From Stereocaulon alpinum (taxonomy: Eukaryota > Ascomycota > Lecanoromycetes > Lecanorales > Stereocaulaceae): DNA of 64,000 bases. Made by a program: the position numbers and the translations under genes. Of the stretch, positions 54,896 through 64,000 are shown piece by piece. Position 1 is the first letter of the stretch. Every line of letters begins with the position of its first letter. The stretch spans positions 62,001 to 126,000 of the forward strand of contig JAEUBA010000003.1 in NCBI GenBank assembly GCA_018257865.1. Direction: 5' to 3'. The notes below the pieces were generated by a model. It was not told the origin of the DNA, ran no database searches, and saw only the letters and a list, made by a program, of their open reading frames with translations.

Positions 54896-55229
54896 TCAGA
54901 CGCTTTACCCATTACAACGGAACGTGGTGGTAGCAGAGCACAAAAGTACAGCATTCAGGCAGTAGTTCCTCCACCTCCGAGGGACGCAGTCATCGAGGAT
55001 TAAGTGTTAAGCCCATAGGATCACCTAAGAGCACCTAGGCTTACGCGATAGTCACCCGCGTCGCGCGAGAACAAAGCGGCGCTTACCCTAGTTGGGCGAG
55101 ATTTTGGTTACCTTGGCATGCAAGGGTCAGCGAGGGCGGAAGCTACCGTGCTCGATGGAGCACCTGTATTTGATACATGAATAATATACTTCTTCAAATC
55201 CGCGCTTTGTAGCTCTAGAGGCGGCAGCA
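54896..55229. promoter_or_regulatory. Shared divergent promoter, cupin-like gene / mL59
   Basis: 334 bases between divergent starts; no motif assigned. Confidence 0.4.
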
Positions 55230-55834
55230 ATGGCTTCACAAGAATATGTGAAGCTCGCACAGTCCCTACCGCCACGACTTCTGCGGTTCTTTGCCCGCTA
55301 TCCTCCACCAGCAACCTCTTTCACCAATCGCGCCTCATCATCCGTAACTACATCACTGAACACATCCTCGTCCGACCCCAATGCTTCACAAGAAGAAGAA
55401 ACCGTTTCGGAAACGCCACCGCTTCCCTACCCAAACCCGTTTCAATCACACAAGCACCCTGCCAGTGGCAAATGGCACGATCCAATCTATTCATTACGGC
55501 GGCAGGCCGATCTAGTCAAGTTGGCAAGGGCGAACGGGGTGGAAGAATTGTTACCATACACGGTGAAAGGAACAGAGGAGAGGATAGCGAGGCGGCGAGA
55601 GCAAGGATTGAGGGTTAAGGGGACTGGCGTGGGGCAGAAACCCAAGGGGAAGCTGTGGGAGAGGACTATGAAGGGCAGATTGGAGAAGAGGAGGCAGGCT
55701 ATGTTGGAGATGCCGCAGATGGTGCAGCAATGGAAACAGGTAAGCTTTGCGCTCATCGACCCGTGGTGGGATCTAGGTGCTAATGATGTCTACAGCTGGG
55801 CCATGGACGTGGCTGGAAGAAATGGCCAAGATGA
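55230..55834 (+). CDS. Mitochondrial large-subunit ribosomal protein mL59 (Mrpl25 type)
   Basis: Mitochondria-specific 54S component of fungal mitoribosomes. Exons are 55230-55739 and 55796-55834, 182 residues. The N-terminus matches the family: YVKLAQSLPPRLLRFFARYPP, then NPFQSHKHPASGKWHDPIYSLRRQADLVKLARANGVEELLP (read as separate short matches). A basic helical stretch follows: KPKGKLWERTMKGRLEKRRQAML. The terminal exon is only 13 codons, ending LGHGRGWKKWPR, the typical GRGWKKWP end; the unspliced frame would continue into an unrelated 50-codon tail. No cleavable presequence is obvious, as in other mL59 proteins. Confidence 0.85.
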
Positions 55835-55940
55835 TCGTATCACCCTCCAAGAATATACAATTCTATGCTACAGGCTGGGGTATACTACAAGAGAGGTACC
55901 TATGAAGACATATTGGTCCTATCGTGCCCATGCTTTGTAG

Positions 55941-56314
55941 CAAAGCATTGGAGCATTCACGAATGCGTACTGTACTCTAGAAAATGTATCGGATCTCTAT
56001 AGCTGTCCACCCACTGGTAAAAGAGTGGTCGCCTCAAACCACCGCACATAGATCTAGCAAGTGACTGCTCGAAAGCATAGAATTACCAGCATCCCGACAT
56101 GTGTACATGATGCTAAGAGGACTGTCTTGCGTGGTTGTGAAAAGTTAAAACCCGCCAGTCGTGGTTATCAAAATCCCGCACGCCAAGCCCGCTTCCAAAA
56201 GTCTTGCCTCCCCAAGTAGCAACCTCAACTCCACCTGGAGAGTAGTCAGGTTGCTCTGTCGCCTTAAGGCGCATTGGCTCATTTCCACACTATATCCCAA
56301 AGCCTATACACACA
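55941..56314. other. Intergenic, mL59 3' flank and promoter of the A14-like gene
   Basis: 374 bases, no gene or repeat seen; the mL59 3' end also covers 55835-55940. Confidence 0.45.
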
Positions 56315-56920
56315 ATGACGACCGCCTACCCACCCCACCGCCTCCACACCACCACACAAATCCCCCCCTCCCAAGCCCTCACCCTCCTCTCCGCCTACCT
56401 CCACGCCACAACCACCAACCCCTCCCTCCACCCCAACGCGCTCCTCACAGAAAATGGCCCCATAACGCCTTCCTCAGGCTCGAGTACAGGCCTCGTCCTA
56501 CACAACCTCAAGCGCGTGGAGGCTGGTCTACGAGGGGAACATTTAGCAGCTGATCTGACTTTCGAGAAATTTGGTGGAGAGGGATTGCCTGGTCTTATAC
56601 CGAATGGCGGTGTGGTGGAGAGTGGGAAGGATGCTGTGGGTGGTGCTAAAGAGGGGGATCTAGATCTGGGGAAGGAGGGTGGATGGCAGGATAAGGAGGA
56701 ATTTGAGAGGGAGCAGGAAGTTGTGCAGGGGGAGCTTGGGAATAGGGAGAATGGTGTTGATGCGGGGGAAGGGGAGGAGGGGGGACAGGTACCGAGGGTT
56801 AAGGCTACGAAGAGTAGTAAGGAGATTGAGCAGAGGCGGAAATTGAAGAAGGAGAGGAGGATTCGTGATAGGAATGAGAGGGAGGGGAGGAGGAAGAGTG
56901 AGAAGGATGCTGAGGTTTGA
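56315..56920 (+). CDS. Probable RNA polymerase I subunit A14 (Rpa14/Ker1-like)
   Basis: 201 residues, intronless. The N-terminal part, with SQALTLLSAYLHATTTNPSLHPNALL, then SSTGLVLHNLKRVEAGLRGEHLA, resembles the N-terminal helices of the fungal Pol I stalk subunit A14 (S. pombe Ker1). The rest is acidic and then strongly basic (KKERRIRDRNEREGRRK), a plausible nuclear signal. A14 proteins are poorly conserved, so this is a moderate-confidence call. The alternative is an uncharacterised fungal nuclear protein. It is convergent with STE24, with only 73 bases between stop codons. Confidence 0.5.
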   Translation: MTTAYPPHRLHTTTQIPPSQALTLLSAYLHATTTNPSLHPNALLTENGPITPSSGSSTGLVLHNLKRVEAGLRGEHLAADLTFEKFGGEGLPGLIPNGGVVESGKDAVGGAKEGDLDLGKEGGWQDKEEFEREQEVVQGELGNRENGVDAGEGEEGGQVPRVKATKSSKEIEQRRKLKKERRIRDRNEREGRRKSEKDAEV

Positions 56921-56993
56921 GTGGACTGTATTCGATGTGATTGGCATCTTGATGGAAGGATACGACCGTCTAAACGAAAGCGACTTTTCTATT

Positions 56994-58518
56994 CTACAAC
57001 TCTCTATCTGAGGCTTTGAGGGGCTTTTCGTTGTCCATAGCCTTGCCATCGGCTTTCTTCTCGCTGCCATACCAACCTAGGGCGCCCAATCTTTCTGGCA
57101 AGATGGGATGCGAGAAGTGGTAGCTCGAGTACATCCAGTCGGCGTCCATGGTGCTTAGATTTTGGATCTGGAGCTTGATGAGAGACTTGGCTAGGTCCGT
57201 GGAGTAGCCGAGTTTGACGGCGAATTCATCTGCGAAAAGGGTTAGCGCTGAGCAATAGCATCGGCAGAGGGATCACATACCAGCTTGAAATTCGAATGTC
57301 CTGCTCAGGATGTTCATCAAAAGCTTCACAACAGTGTCCATTGGCGAAAGAGCGTCTGAGAAGAGGATGAAGCCAATAATGATAGGGAACTCCTTGTGAA
57401 AGCCGAAGGATTGGTACAGGGAGCGGTTGTTGATGAACACGGAGAACAAGGCGAAGATGTAGAACATGTGGAACTTGGAGACAATGTTAGGGAGACTTCC
57501 GTAATCAAATCATCAAAACCATACCTGGGCAATCCCTAACAGCTTGGTCGTGTGACCCAGGCTCCAGTGTCCCAGCTCGTGCGCCAATACAGCAACCACT
57601 TCCTCAGACTCGCTCTTCTCGATGAGAGTGTCATAGATGACAATGTGCTTCTTCCATGGTAGGCCATAGAAGTACGCATTGCTGTGTGCGCTCCTCTTGC
57701 TGCCATCGATCACATACAACTCTGACAGTGGGAACTTCAGCTTCCTCGCCAGCGCTTCAACGCTCGTCTTCAGTTTCCCTTCCTCCAGCGGCGACAGCTT
57801 GTTGAACAAGGGCAAGATGAAGATCGGGTAGATGGTGATGGCGAACATCTGCACCAAAATCGAAAACAGCCATAGATAATAGAAGAACTGATTGCCTGTC
57901 TTCTGTATAATAGCCAAGAACCCACTGAGCAATGGCGCTCCAAACACGACCATCAGAGCTTGACCTTTGAGCGTATCCATTATCCAGAGCTTCACCGTTG
58001 ACTTGTTGAATCCATATTTCTCCTCAAGGACAAAGGTGCCGTAGTATGCCGTGGGTAGGTTGAGGACCGTAGTAATGATGTTGTAAGTGAAGAAGAAGAT
58101 GAGCGTATGCACGATCTCGCCAGCGTATTTTTCAGGGACATATCGAACAAGCCACACACCAGTCAAGGCCCACAATTTGGGAAGTAAGTCGTAGTAGATA
58201 ATGCCGTAATTTTGTATCTGGTCGTAGAGGGAGGAAACAAAGCCGAACTTTGCTTTTGCTCGACCATACGCCTGGCTCTTATCGAAGACTTCCTGGGAGA
58301 CTTCTCCTTCCAAAGCCTTGGGTGGCTTCTTTTGCTGTAAGACCTTATACTGGCGGAGGGAGAGGAAGCTCTCGAAGAGGTACTGGCCAACAGAAAAGCC
58401 AACGATAAGCCTCTTCCATGGGAATCCAGGCCTGTCAAGGAAGCGTCCTAGACGCTGCAATTTTGTTAGCTAAAGAACGCTTCAAAAGGAACTTCTAACA
58501 TACCTGTAGAATATCCAT
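56994..58518 (-). CDS. STE24: CaaX prenyl protease Ste24
   Basis: Zinc metalloprotease of the ER and inner nuclear membrane that cleaves the C-terminal tripeptide of prenylated CaaX proteins such as a-factor. Reading from the minus strand, the exons are 58518-58504 (MDILQ only), 58454-57525, 57473-57281 and 57229-56994; 457 residues. The catalytic motif HELGHW (HExxH at 57567-57581) is present, and the third zinc ligand Glu lies in ADEFAVKLGY, formed by the splice of exons 3 and 4. Several membrane helices (for example IVHTLIFFFTYNIITTVL and FHMFYIFALFSVF) surround it. The four introns/exons fit phase only as given. The gene shares its promoter with ERG12 (372 bases). Confidence 0.93.
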
Positions 58519-58890
58519 GGCTGTTTGTTGTTGAGGTTCTGCCTAAGGGAGAATGAAGAAAAAGGAATTAGAGAGCTCCGAGAGCTTTATGCGCTGCGAG
58601 ATCTGTCTTCACAACATCTTGGCAAGGCTGGGTCCTGCGTTCAGAATTTAGATTTCATAATCGCATGACAACCCTTCTTCACTTGCGGGCTACGCGGGCT
58701 TGCCCAAAGAAGGGCCTGCCGACTCGCAATGGCATAACACGAGGCATTTCTTAAGCTCGGCAGAAGCTTCCTAATTCTCCGTTATAGGTGAGAGCACATT
58801 TCTGCCGACGTGCAGATTAATGTGTTCGTGAAAAATGAAAGCAACCATTGTTGACATCACTGGGGAAGCTCACACTTTTCAAGCCGAACG
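58519..58890. promoter_or_regulatory. Shared divergent promoter, STE24 / ERG12
   Basis: 372 bases between divergent starts of two isoprenoid-related genes. No SREBP-type element was identified with confidence. Confidence 0.45.
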
Positions 58891-60387
58891 ATGAGTCGTC
58901 ACACAGACATGAAGGGGAACCTCGAGAAGAAAATGGCATCTACGAGTATCAATGGGACCGGAAGCAAAGTCAATGGGTCGCCAGGAAACTTGGGTAGGCC
59001 AAAAGCTGAGAGGAAGCCCTCCTCACCCATGAACCCAGCTTTCATGACCTCTGCGCCAGGCAAAGTTATTGTGTATGGAGAACATGCCGTTGTGCACGGC
59101 AAAACAGCAATGGCAGCAGCTGTATCTCTACGCTCATACCTCCTTGTCACAACGCTCTCAAAATCACACCGGACCATCTCCCTCCGGTTCCCAGACATAG
59201 GTCTGAACCACACATGGAACATTGACGACCTACCCTGGTCAACATTCTCCCACCCATCAAAGAAGAAGATGTACTACGATCTGGTCACGGCTCTCGATCC
59301 CGACCTTGTCGAAGCAATGCAGCCCCATCTTAAAATCGTCTCCCCCAAGGCAACCGGCGAACACAAGCGCATACATCAAGCCGCCGCATCCTCTTTCCTC
59401 TACCTCTTCCTCTCACTCGGCTCCCAGAGCTTCCCAGCATGTGTCTACACCCTTCGCTCTACACTTCCCATCGGTGCTGGGCTCGGTAGCAGCGCAAGCA
59501 TCAGCGTCTGTCTGAGCGCTGCGTTACTCCTCCAGATCCGCACCCTAGCCGGCCCGCACGAAGACCAGCCTCCCGATGAAGCAGAGCTACAATTGGAGAG
59601 AATCAATCACTGGGCTTTCGTAGGTGAAATGTGCATCCACGGCAACCCTAGCGGCGTCGACAATACGGTCGCTACAGGAGGAAAAGCCGTCCTCTTCAAA
59701 CGTGGGGACTACTCAAAACCACCCACCGTAACACCGCTACGCAACTTCCCAGAACTTCCTCTCCTCCTCGTGAACACCCGCCAACCACGGTCAACGGCCA
59801 ACGAAGTCGCCAAAGTCGGCGCACTAAAGAAGTCAATGCCCGAAATAACAGATCTCATGCTCGAAGCCATAGAGAAAGTGACAGAAACCGCCCACGATCT
59901 AATCAGATCTCCCGACTTTGACGAAACCGACCCTCAAACCTCAGAAACACTCGGCACCCTAATGAACATCAACCACGGCCTCCTCGTCTCCCTCGGTGTC
60001 TCCCATCCACGCCTCGAGCGCATCCGCGAACTCGTCGACTTTGGCGGCATAGGCTGGACCAAGCTGACGGGTGCTGGTGGCGGCGGCAGCGCTATTACTC
60101 TGCTCAAACCAGATGCATCGCCTGAGAAACTCCAAGAGCTTCACGACAAGCTTGACGAGGAGAATTTCGAACGTTTCGAGACCACACTTGGTGGAGATGG
60201 TGTGGGTGTGCTCTTCCCTGCGGTCTTGAGACAGGAGGGCGATGAAGATGGTGGTGTGGAGATCGATCAGGAGAAATTCCTTGAGGCTGAGGGGGAAGAT
60301 GGGGTCGAGAGATTAGTGGGAGCTGGTGGGCGAGCGAAGAAAGAGGGGTGGAAATTTTGGAGGGTCGGTGAGAGCAGGGGTACTTGA
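58891..60387 (+). CDS. ERG12: Mevalonate kinase Erg12
   Basis: GHMP-family kinase that phosphorylates mevalonate to 5-phosphomevalonate, in the pathway to sterols, dolichol and prenyl groups. Intronless, 498 residues from ATG 58891; an alternative start at 58909 (MKGNL) or 58933 (MASTS) would shorten a variable N-terminus. Conserved blocks: SAPGKVIVYGEHAVVHGKTA near residue 54, the ATP-binding PIGAGLGSSAS at 193-203, IHGNPSGVDNTVATGGK, and the C-terminal GHMP region KLTGAGGGGSAITLL. A Glu/Gly-rich C-terminal tail extends beyond the usual length. Opposite direction to STE24. Confidence 0.95.
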   Translation: MSRHTDMKGNLEKKMASTSINGTGSKVNGSPGNLGRPKAERKPSSPMNPAFMTSAPGKVIVYGEHAVVHGKTAMAAAVSLRSYLLVTTLSKSHRTISLRFPDIGLNHTWNIDDLPWSTFSHPSKKKMYYDLVTALDPDLVEAMQPHLKIVSPKATGEHKRIHQAAASSFLYLFLSLGSQSFPACVYTLRSTLPIGAGLGSSASISVCLSAALLLQIRTLAGPHEDQPPDEAELQLERINHWAFVGEMCIHGNPSGVDNTVATGGKAVLFKRGDYSKPPTVTPLRNFPELPLLLVNTRQPRSTANEVAKVGALKKSMPEITDLMLEAIEKVTETAHDLIRSPDFDETDPQTSETLGTLMNINHGLLVSLGVSHPRLERIRELVDFGGIGWTKLTGAGGGGSAITLLKPDASPEKLQELHDKLDEENFERFETTLGGDGVGVLFPAVLRQEGDEDGGVEIDQEKFLEAEGEDGVERLVGAGGRAKKEGWKFWRVGESRGT

Positions 60388-60735
60388 ATGACTCCTCTTT
60401 GACGATATTCTATTCAGGTATACTGAAAGTTAACGAAAGAGCACGGAAAGATCTCAGAGGGCAACCCATTGTATTTGTATAGCTGTACGATTTGGGCGCT
60501 GTATAGCACGTAATGTTTGATAGCGATCATACCTTCAGTGCATCTTCATGTCCAGCGTCCACTCTATCCATGTGCAAATTCTGGAGTCGATTCTATTCCT
60601 TGAGATGAAGCCTGCAACAGAGGTCGAGATGTGATAGCAGTGTATGTAAGGGTTGAATCTGTCCCACCCCCTAACCCGCGAAGTATGCCCCTCAATTGCT
60701 CCAGACCAAGCAACACCATCCAACATCTCAAACAT
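60388..60735. other. Convergent 3' flanks of ERG12 and the cytochrome b2-like gene
   Basis: 348 bases, no gene or repeat seen. Confidence 0.45.
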
Positions 60736-62287
60736 CTACATCTTCGCCTTCGGCCTCCACCCAATCCACTCGTGCCCCTCACTCCTCTCCACAAGATAAT
60801 CCACATCCCTCGTATTCACCAGTCCCGGATGCGCCTGGTCCACATCCGTAATCCCACTCAACCGCATACTCGTCTCCAATTCATCCTTCAATATCTCACA
60901 CAAGTGCTCCACACCCTCCTGCCCATAACAAAGACTATACAAAAACGGTCTCCCCACTCCCACAGCCGTAACCCCAAGACACAGTGCCTTCAGGATATCC
61001 GAACCGCGCATAATACCACCGTCAACGTATACTTCGACTTTATTAAAGACCTCTGGACAAATTCTGTGAAGTTCGAGAAGTGTGAGGATTGCTGGCTGGG
61101 ATGTGTCGAGGGAGCGCCCGCCGTGGTTGGAGAGCATGATTCCCTTGACGCCGTAACTTACGGCGGTTTTTGCGTCTGCGGCGCTCTGGACCCCCTTTAC
61201 CACGACGGGGAGTTGGCTTGTTTCTTGGATCCAGGGGATGTCGGTCCAGCTGAGCGTCTTGTCGATGTACTGGCCCATTATTCGTCCCATACCGCCGCCT
61301 TTCTTGTCATTGCTGGCTACGGCGCCGCTGATTGCTGAGGAGACATTCTCGGCTGCTATGCGTTCGTCTGCTTCGCGTTTGCCGGGGACGTGCGCATCAA
61401 CTGTTACGAAGATAGCTTTGATGCCGAGTTCGCGGGCTTTGTGGAGAAGTTGGGTTGTTTTGGTGCGGTCTGCGTTGACGTAGAGTTGGAGGAAGAAGGG
61501 TTGGGTGGAGGTACCGGAGGAGATGATGTCTGCTAGAGGGTAGGAGGCATTGTTTGAGACCTGGGTAGGTTGTCAGTCAAAGAACATTATGCACAAGGGG
61601 CGTACTCGATGGGGATCTCACGCATTGGATGATTCCCTCATTCGCACATCCTCGTGCTATGGCGCATTCTCCATCTGGATGTGCAAGCCTTGCCATAGCT
61701 GCTGGGCTGACGAAGAAGGGTGCAGAGCTGGAGCAGCCTAGTATTGATCGCTTGGTGTTTACCTTTGCTACGTTACGCATGACTCGAGGCCTTAACATTA
61801 TTCTTCTATATAAGTTGGAATTTCCACGGTGGGTCACAAGATCGGTAGCGGCTGATGAGTAGAAAGCCCATGCTTTGGCAGTTAAAGTCTTCTGCGCGGC
61901 CTCCTCGAAATCGTACGTTGAGATGAGCTTGAACAGTTCTGGTTTCTCATAGGTCTCGGTGGAGATTGATTGGCCTCTCGTTCTCTCTATGGTCTTGATG
62001 TCCTCCTTCTGATGTTCTGGTAAAGTGATTACCTCTGCCTGGTCTAGCAAGCCCTTGAACTTATCTGGGAATAGGCTTTCTTCAAGTATCCCAGGTGCGT
62101 GGATCTCGTCGTACGCTCCGGTGGCATCGTTCCCAGCATACTTGAGGATAATACCTGAACCACCCGGGTGAGCTTCTAGAAAGTTTGTCACGTCATATAT
62201 CTTAGAGTGCACTGCGATCCAACAATCATTGCTATTATCGTGAGACTTCAAGTCTTTGAAGCTGATAGTGCGGGGCTCCGTGGGCAT
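60736..62287 (-). CDS. Cytochrome b2-like FMN-dependent alpha-hydroxyacid dehydrogenase
   Basis: Two-domain flavocytochrome of the L-lactate dehydrogenase (Cyb2) family, oxidising L-2-hydroxy acids. Reading from the minus strand, exons are 62287-61622 and 61560-60736, 496 residues. The N-terminal cytochrome b5 domain has the heme-ligand HPGGSG motif (about residues 36-41) and a second histidine in the EIHAPGIL segment. The FMN_dh TIM barrel has FFLQLYVN, a VTVDAHVPGKREADER loop, LPVVVKGVQ, and GIMLSNHGGRSLD with the catalytic histidine. It ends VDGGIMRGSDILKAL...GVGRPFLY. Unlike yeast Cyb2, no mitochondrial presequence precedes the b5 domain: ATG 62287 lies immediately before it, so a cytosolic enzyme is likely. 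Substrate unknown. Confidence 0.88.
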
Positions 62288-62668
62288 GATGGACGTTTCC
62301 AATGTTTTAAGGAAAGAAAATCATAGTACTAGAAAAGCAGAAAGCATTGGCCCTGGAAATATCGAGTTACAAAAGACTGAACAATTCGGATGCAGGCAAA
62401 GCTCGCAAAAAGGAATTTCTCAGGTTGTGCTGTTGTGCTTTTCGTGCAGCGCCCCCACACAAACACCCACCGGATAAATGCAGCGGCATCGGCATCTGTT
62501 CCGCGCGATGACGATGTGGGGGAAGTAATACCCTAATACTAACTGGTGAAGCAGAACATAGTACACAGAACGATCTCTGCCACGTCCATCTCTAATTTTG
62601 CTGGTGAGAGAATATAACAGCGGCTTGGTCGAGAAATTATTTGCTTGCTTACTCATCGTTGCGTGAAA
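62288..62668. promoter_or_regulatory. Divergent promoter with CreA-like sites, hydroxyacid dehydrogenase / epimerase
   Basis: 381 bases between divergent starts. It contains CCCCAC at 62453-62458 and GTGGGG at 62516-62521, in opposite orientation, both fitting the carbon-catabolite repressor consensus SYGGRG. Such sites also occur by chance. Confidence 0.4.
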
Positions 62669-63719
62669 ATGAGCTCCGAAACGAAGATCAATTGCATAAT
62701 AACGGGAGCAGGAGGCTTCGTCGGGCAGGCTTTGGCCTCTGCTCTTCTCGAGGACCCGTTAGTAACAAAGCTTACCTTGACAGATGTATTTGAACCAAGT
62801 CCTCCCAAGTCAAAGTTCGAGTCAAAAGTGGAAGTCCGCTGCTTGAAAGCCGATCTTACCTCGTTAGAGACATGCCAATCCATTCTTACTCCCGACCTCA
62901 ATCTCATATATATTTTACATGGCATTATGTCTGGCGCTGCCGAAGCAAACTTTGAGCTCGGGTTGAAGGTCAACCTCGATTCAACACGGCAGATACTGGA
63001 CATCTTGCGGCAGACCAACCCAGGTGTCAAAGTGATATACCCATCTTCTCTGGCAGTGTATGGTCCACCTGCCACACCAACAACAAGGATTACAGAGCTT
63101 AACACGCCCGTACCTGGGTCGTCATATGGTGCGCAAAAGCACATCTGCGAGACGTTGTTGGATGATTATTCAAGAAGAGGCTTCTTAGATGGCAGGACCT
63201 GCAGATTACCGACGGTAAGCTGGGATTCATCTCAGTTGGACCGTTAAGATCATGTTGACTCATCGTCATATCCAGGTCACTGTCAGGCCTGGGAAGCCCA
63301 CCGGAGCAGCATCGTCGTTTGCCTCGGGCATATTCCGCGAGCCTCTGAATGGAGAGAAAGCCATTCTCCCGGTCTCAAAAGACCTTGAAATATGGATTTG
63401 TTCACCTAGGACTGTCATTAAGAATTTGATAAAGGCGAAGGACATTCCAAAAGAAAAGTTTCCTGGCTCTAGGATAGTCAACATTCCGGGAATCACAGTG
63501 ACCATCAGAGAAATGTTAGACGCTCTGAAAGCTGTTGGTGGAGACGAAGCATTGAGTCTTGTGGAGGAGAAGCGAGACGAAGCGACAGAGAAGATTGTTT
63601 TGAGCTGGCCAACGCGACTTGATATCTCGAGAGCAAAGGAACTGGGATTTGCGGAGGACGGACCACTTGAACAGACTTTGCAGGAGTATGTAAAGGATTA
63701 CGGAACCAAGAATAAATGA
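62669..63719 (+). CDS. NAD-dependent epimerase/dehydratase family protein (DenD/erythronate dehydrogenase-like)
   Basis: Extended short-chain dehydrogenase (SDR) protein. Exons are 62669-63214 and 63276-63719, 329 residues; ATG 62669 is the first in-frame ATG. The N-terminal NAD-binding Rossmann motif GAGGFVGQALA is present, then LTDVFEPSPP, a NLDSTRQILDILR helix, and the catalytic SSLAVYGPP...SSYGAQKHICETLL with Tyr-x3-Lys. The closest family I recognise is the D-erythronate dehydrogenase (DenD) type, active on sugar acids. No signal peptide. The intron has donor GTAAGC and acceptor TCCAG. It is divergent from an alpha-hydroxyacid dehydrogenase, suggesting a possible joint role in hydroxy-acid breakdown. 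Confidence 0.8.
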
Positions 63720-63873
63720 ACGAGCTACTTGGCTCGTAGGAGCTCTCTACTCCTGGGTTTGCACGATAAATGTGTAATTTGCAAAGTTGCCTTGCGTTGC
63801 CTGACGATTCATTTTATTATCTTAATCTATGTCGTGGTGAAAAGGAAGCCGCTTTTGGCTCGTAACCTGTCCC

Positions 63874-64000
63874 TTACTTAGGAATGCCGGCGAAGTCTTT
63901 CCAAAAGCTTTGGTCCCCTCTTCGTCTGAGCTTGAGGAACCCTGGAAATTTCTTGTTTTCATGAGCCCACTTGCTGGATGATATCGATCGTAAGACTCCG
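63874..64000 (-). CDS. C-terminal end of an unrecognised gene (cut by the window edge)
   Basis: Minus-strand last exon ending with TAA at 63874-63876 and beginning at about 63973 after a probable acceptor CATCCAG. It encodes a basic/aromatic tail KWAHENKKFPGFLK...SFWKDFAGIPK of about 32 residues. The upstream part lies outside the window. I do not recognise the protein; it may be a false exon. Confidence 0.3.
   Translation of the reverse strand, partial: GVLRSISSSKWAHENKKFPGFLKLRRRGDQSFWKDFAGIPK

Overview
The window is nuclear DNA from a filamentous ascomycete (Pezizomycotina). Coding exons are interrupted by short GT-AG introns of about 45-140 bases with fungal branch sites (CTAAC or CTGAT types). 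Neighbouring genes lie on both strands with separate promoters, and nearly every recognisable protein is a standard ascomycete one (Atg1, Ytm1, Ded1, Ies1, Shr3, Sec59, Ste24, Erg12, a SebA/Msn2-type factor, Mug190). A Dothideomycete-like fungus is my guess, not something I can prove. No tRNA, rRNA, CRISPR array or intact transposon was found. All splice sites were placed by hand, and total exon lengths were checked for frame.

Layout. 0-17 kb: the 3' part of an Avt-type vacuolar amino-acid transporter, ribosome-biogenesis WD40 protein Ytm1, mitochondrial ribosomal protein S13, an ER cyclophilin with two possible C-termini, DEAD-box helicase Ded1, INO80 subunit Ies1 and an M1 aminopeptidase. 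17-29 kb: autophagy kinase Atg1, dolichol kinase Sec59, diphthine-ammonia ligase Dph6 and a thioredoxin-PITH protein. 29-36 kb: a 6.4 kb stretch without a recognisable gene, leading to a two-zinc-finger stress-type transcription factor. 38-44 kb: the diphthamide J-protein Dph4, divergent from a Mug190-like SMP/C2 lipid-transfer protein.

44-55 kb is looser and looks accessory. It holds a strand-asymmetric C-rich/G-rich block, a SnoaL-like protein, a secreted glycoprotein of unknown function, an unnamed small fungal protein, the remnant of a PTH11/rhodopsin-type receptor, the permease chaperone Shr3 and a cupin-like gene. 55-64 kb is housekeeping and metabolism again: mitoribosomal mL59, a probable Pol I subunit A14, CaaX protease Ste24 divergent from mevalonate kinase Erg12, a cytochrome b2-like hydroxyacid dehydrogenase divergent from a sugar-acid epimerase/dehydrogenase, and the tail of a gene cut by the right edge.

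Shared themes: two diphthamide genes (DPH6, DPH4) lie 11 kb apart. Three genes touch isoprenoids (SEC59, STE24, ERG12), the last two sharing a promoter. Two membrane-trafficking or transport genes serve amino acids (the AVT-like transporter and SHR3). The most interesting single observation is the cyclophilin gene: splicing or retaining its last intron would switch the protein between a luminal form ending HAEL and a membrane-anchored form.
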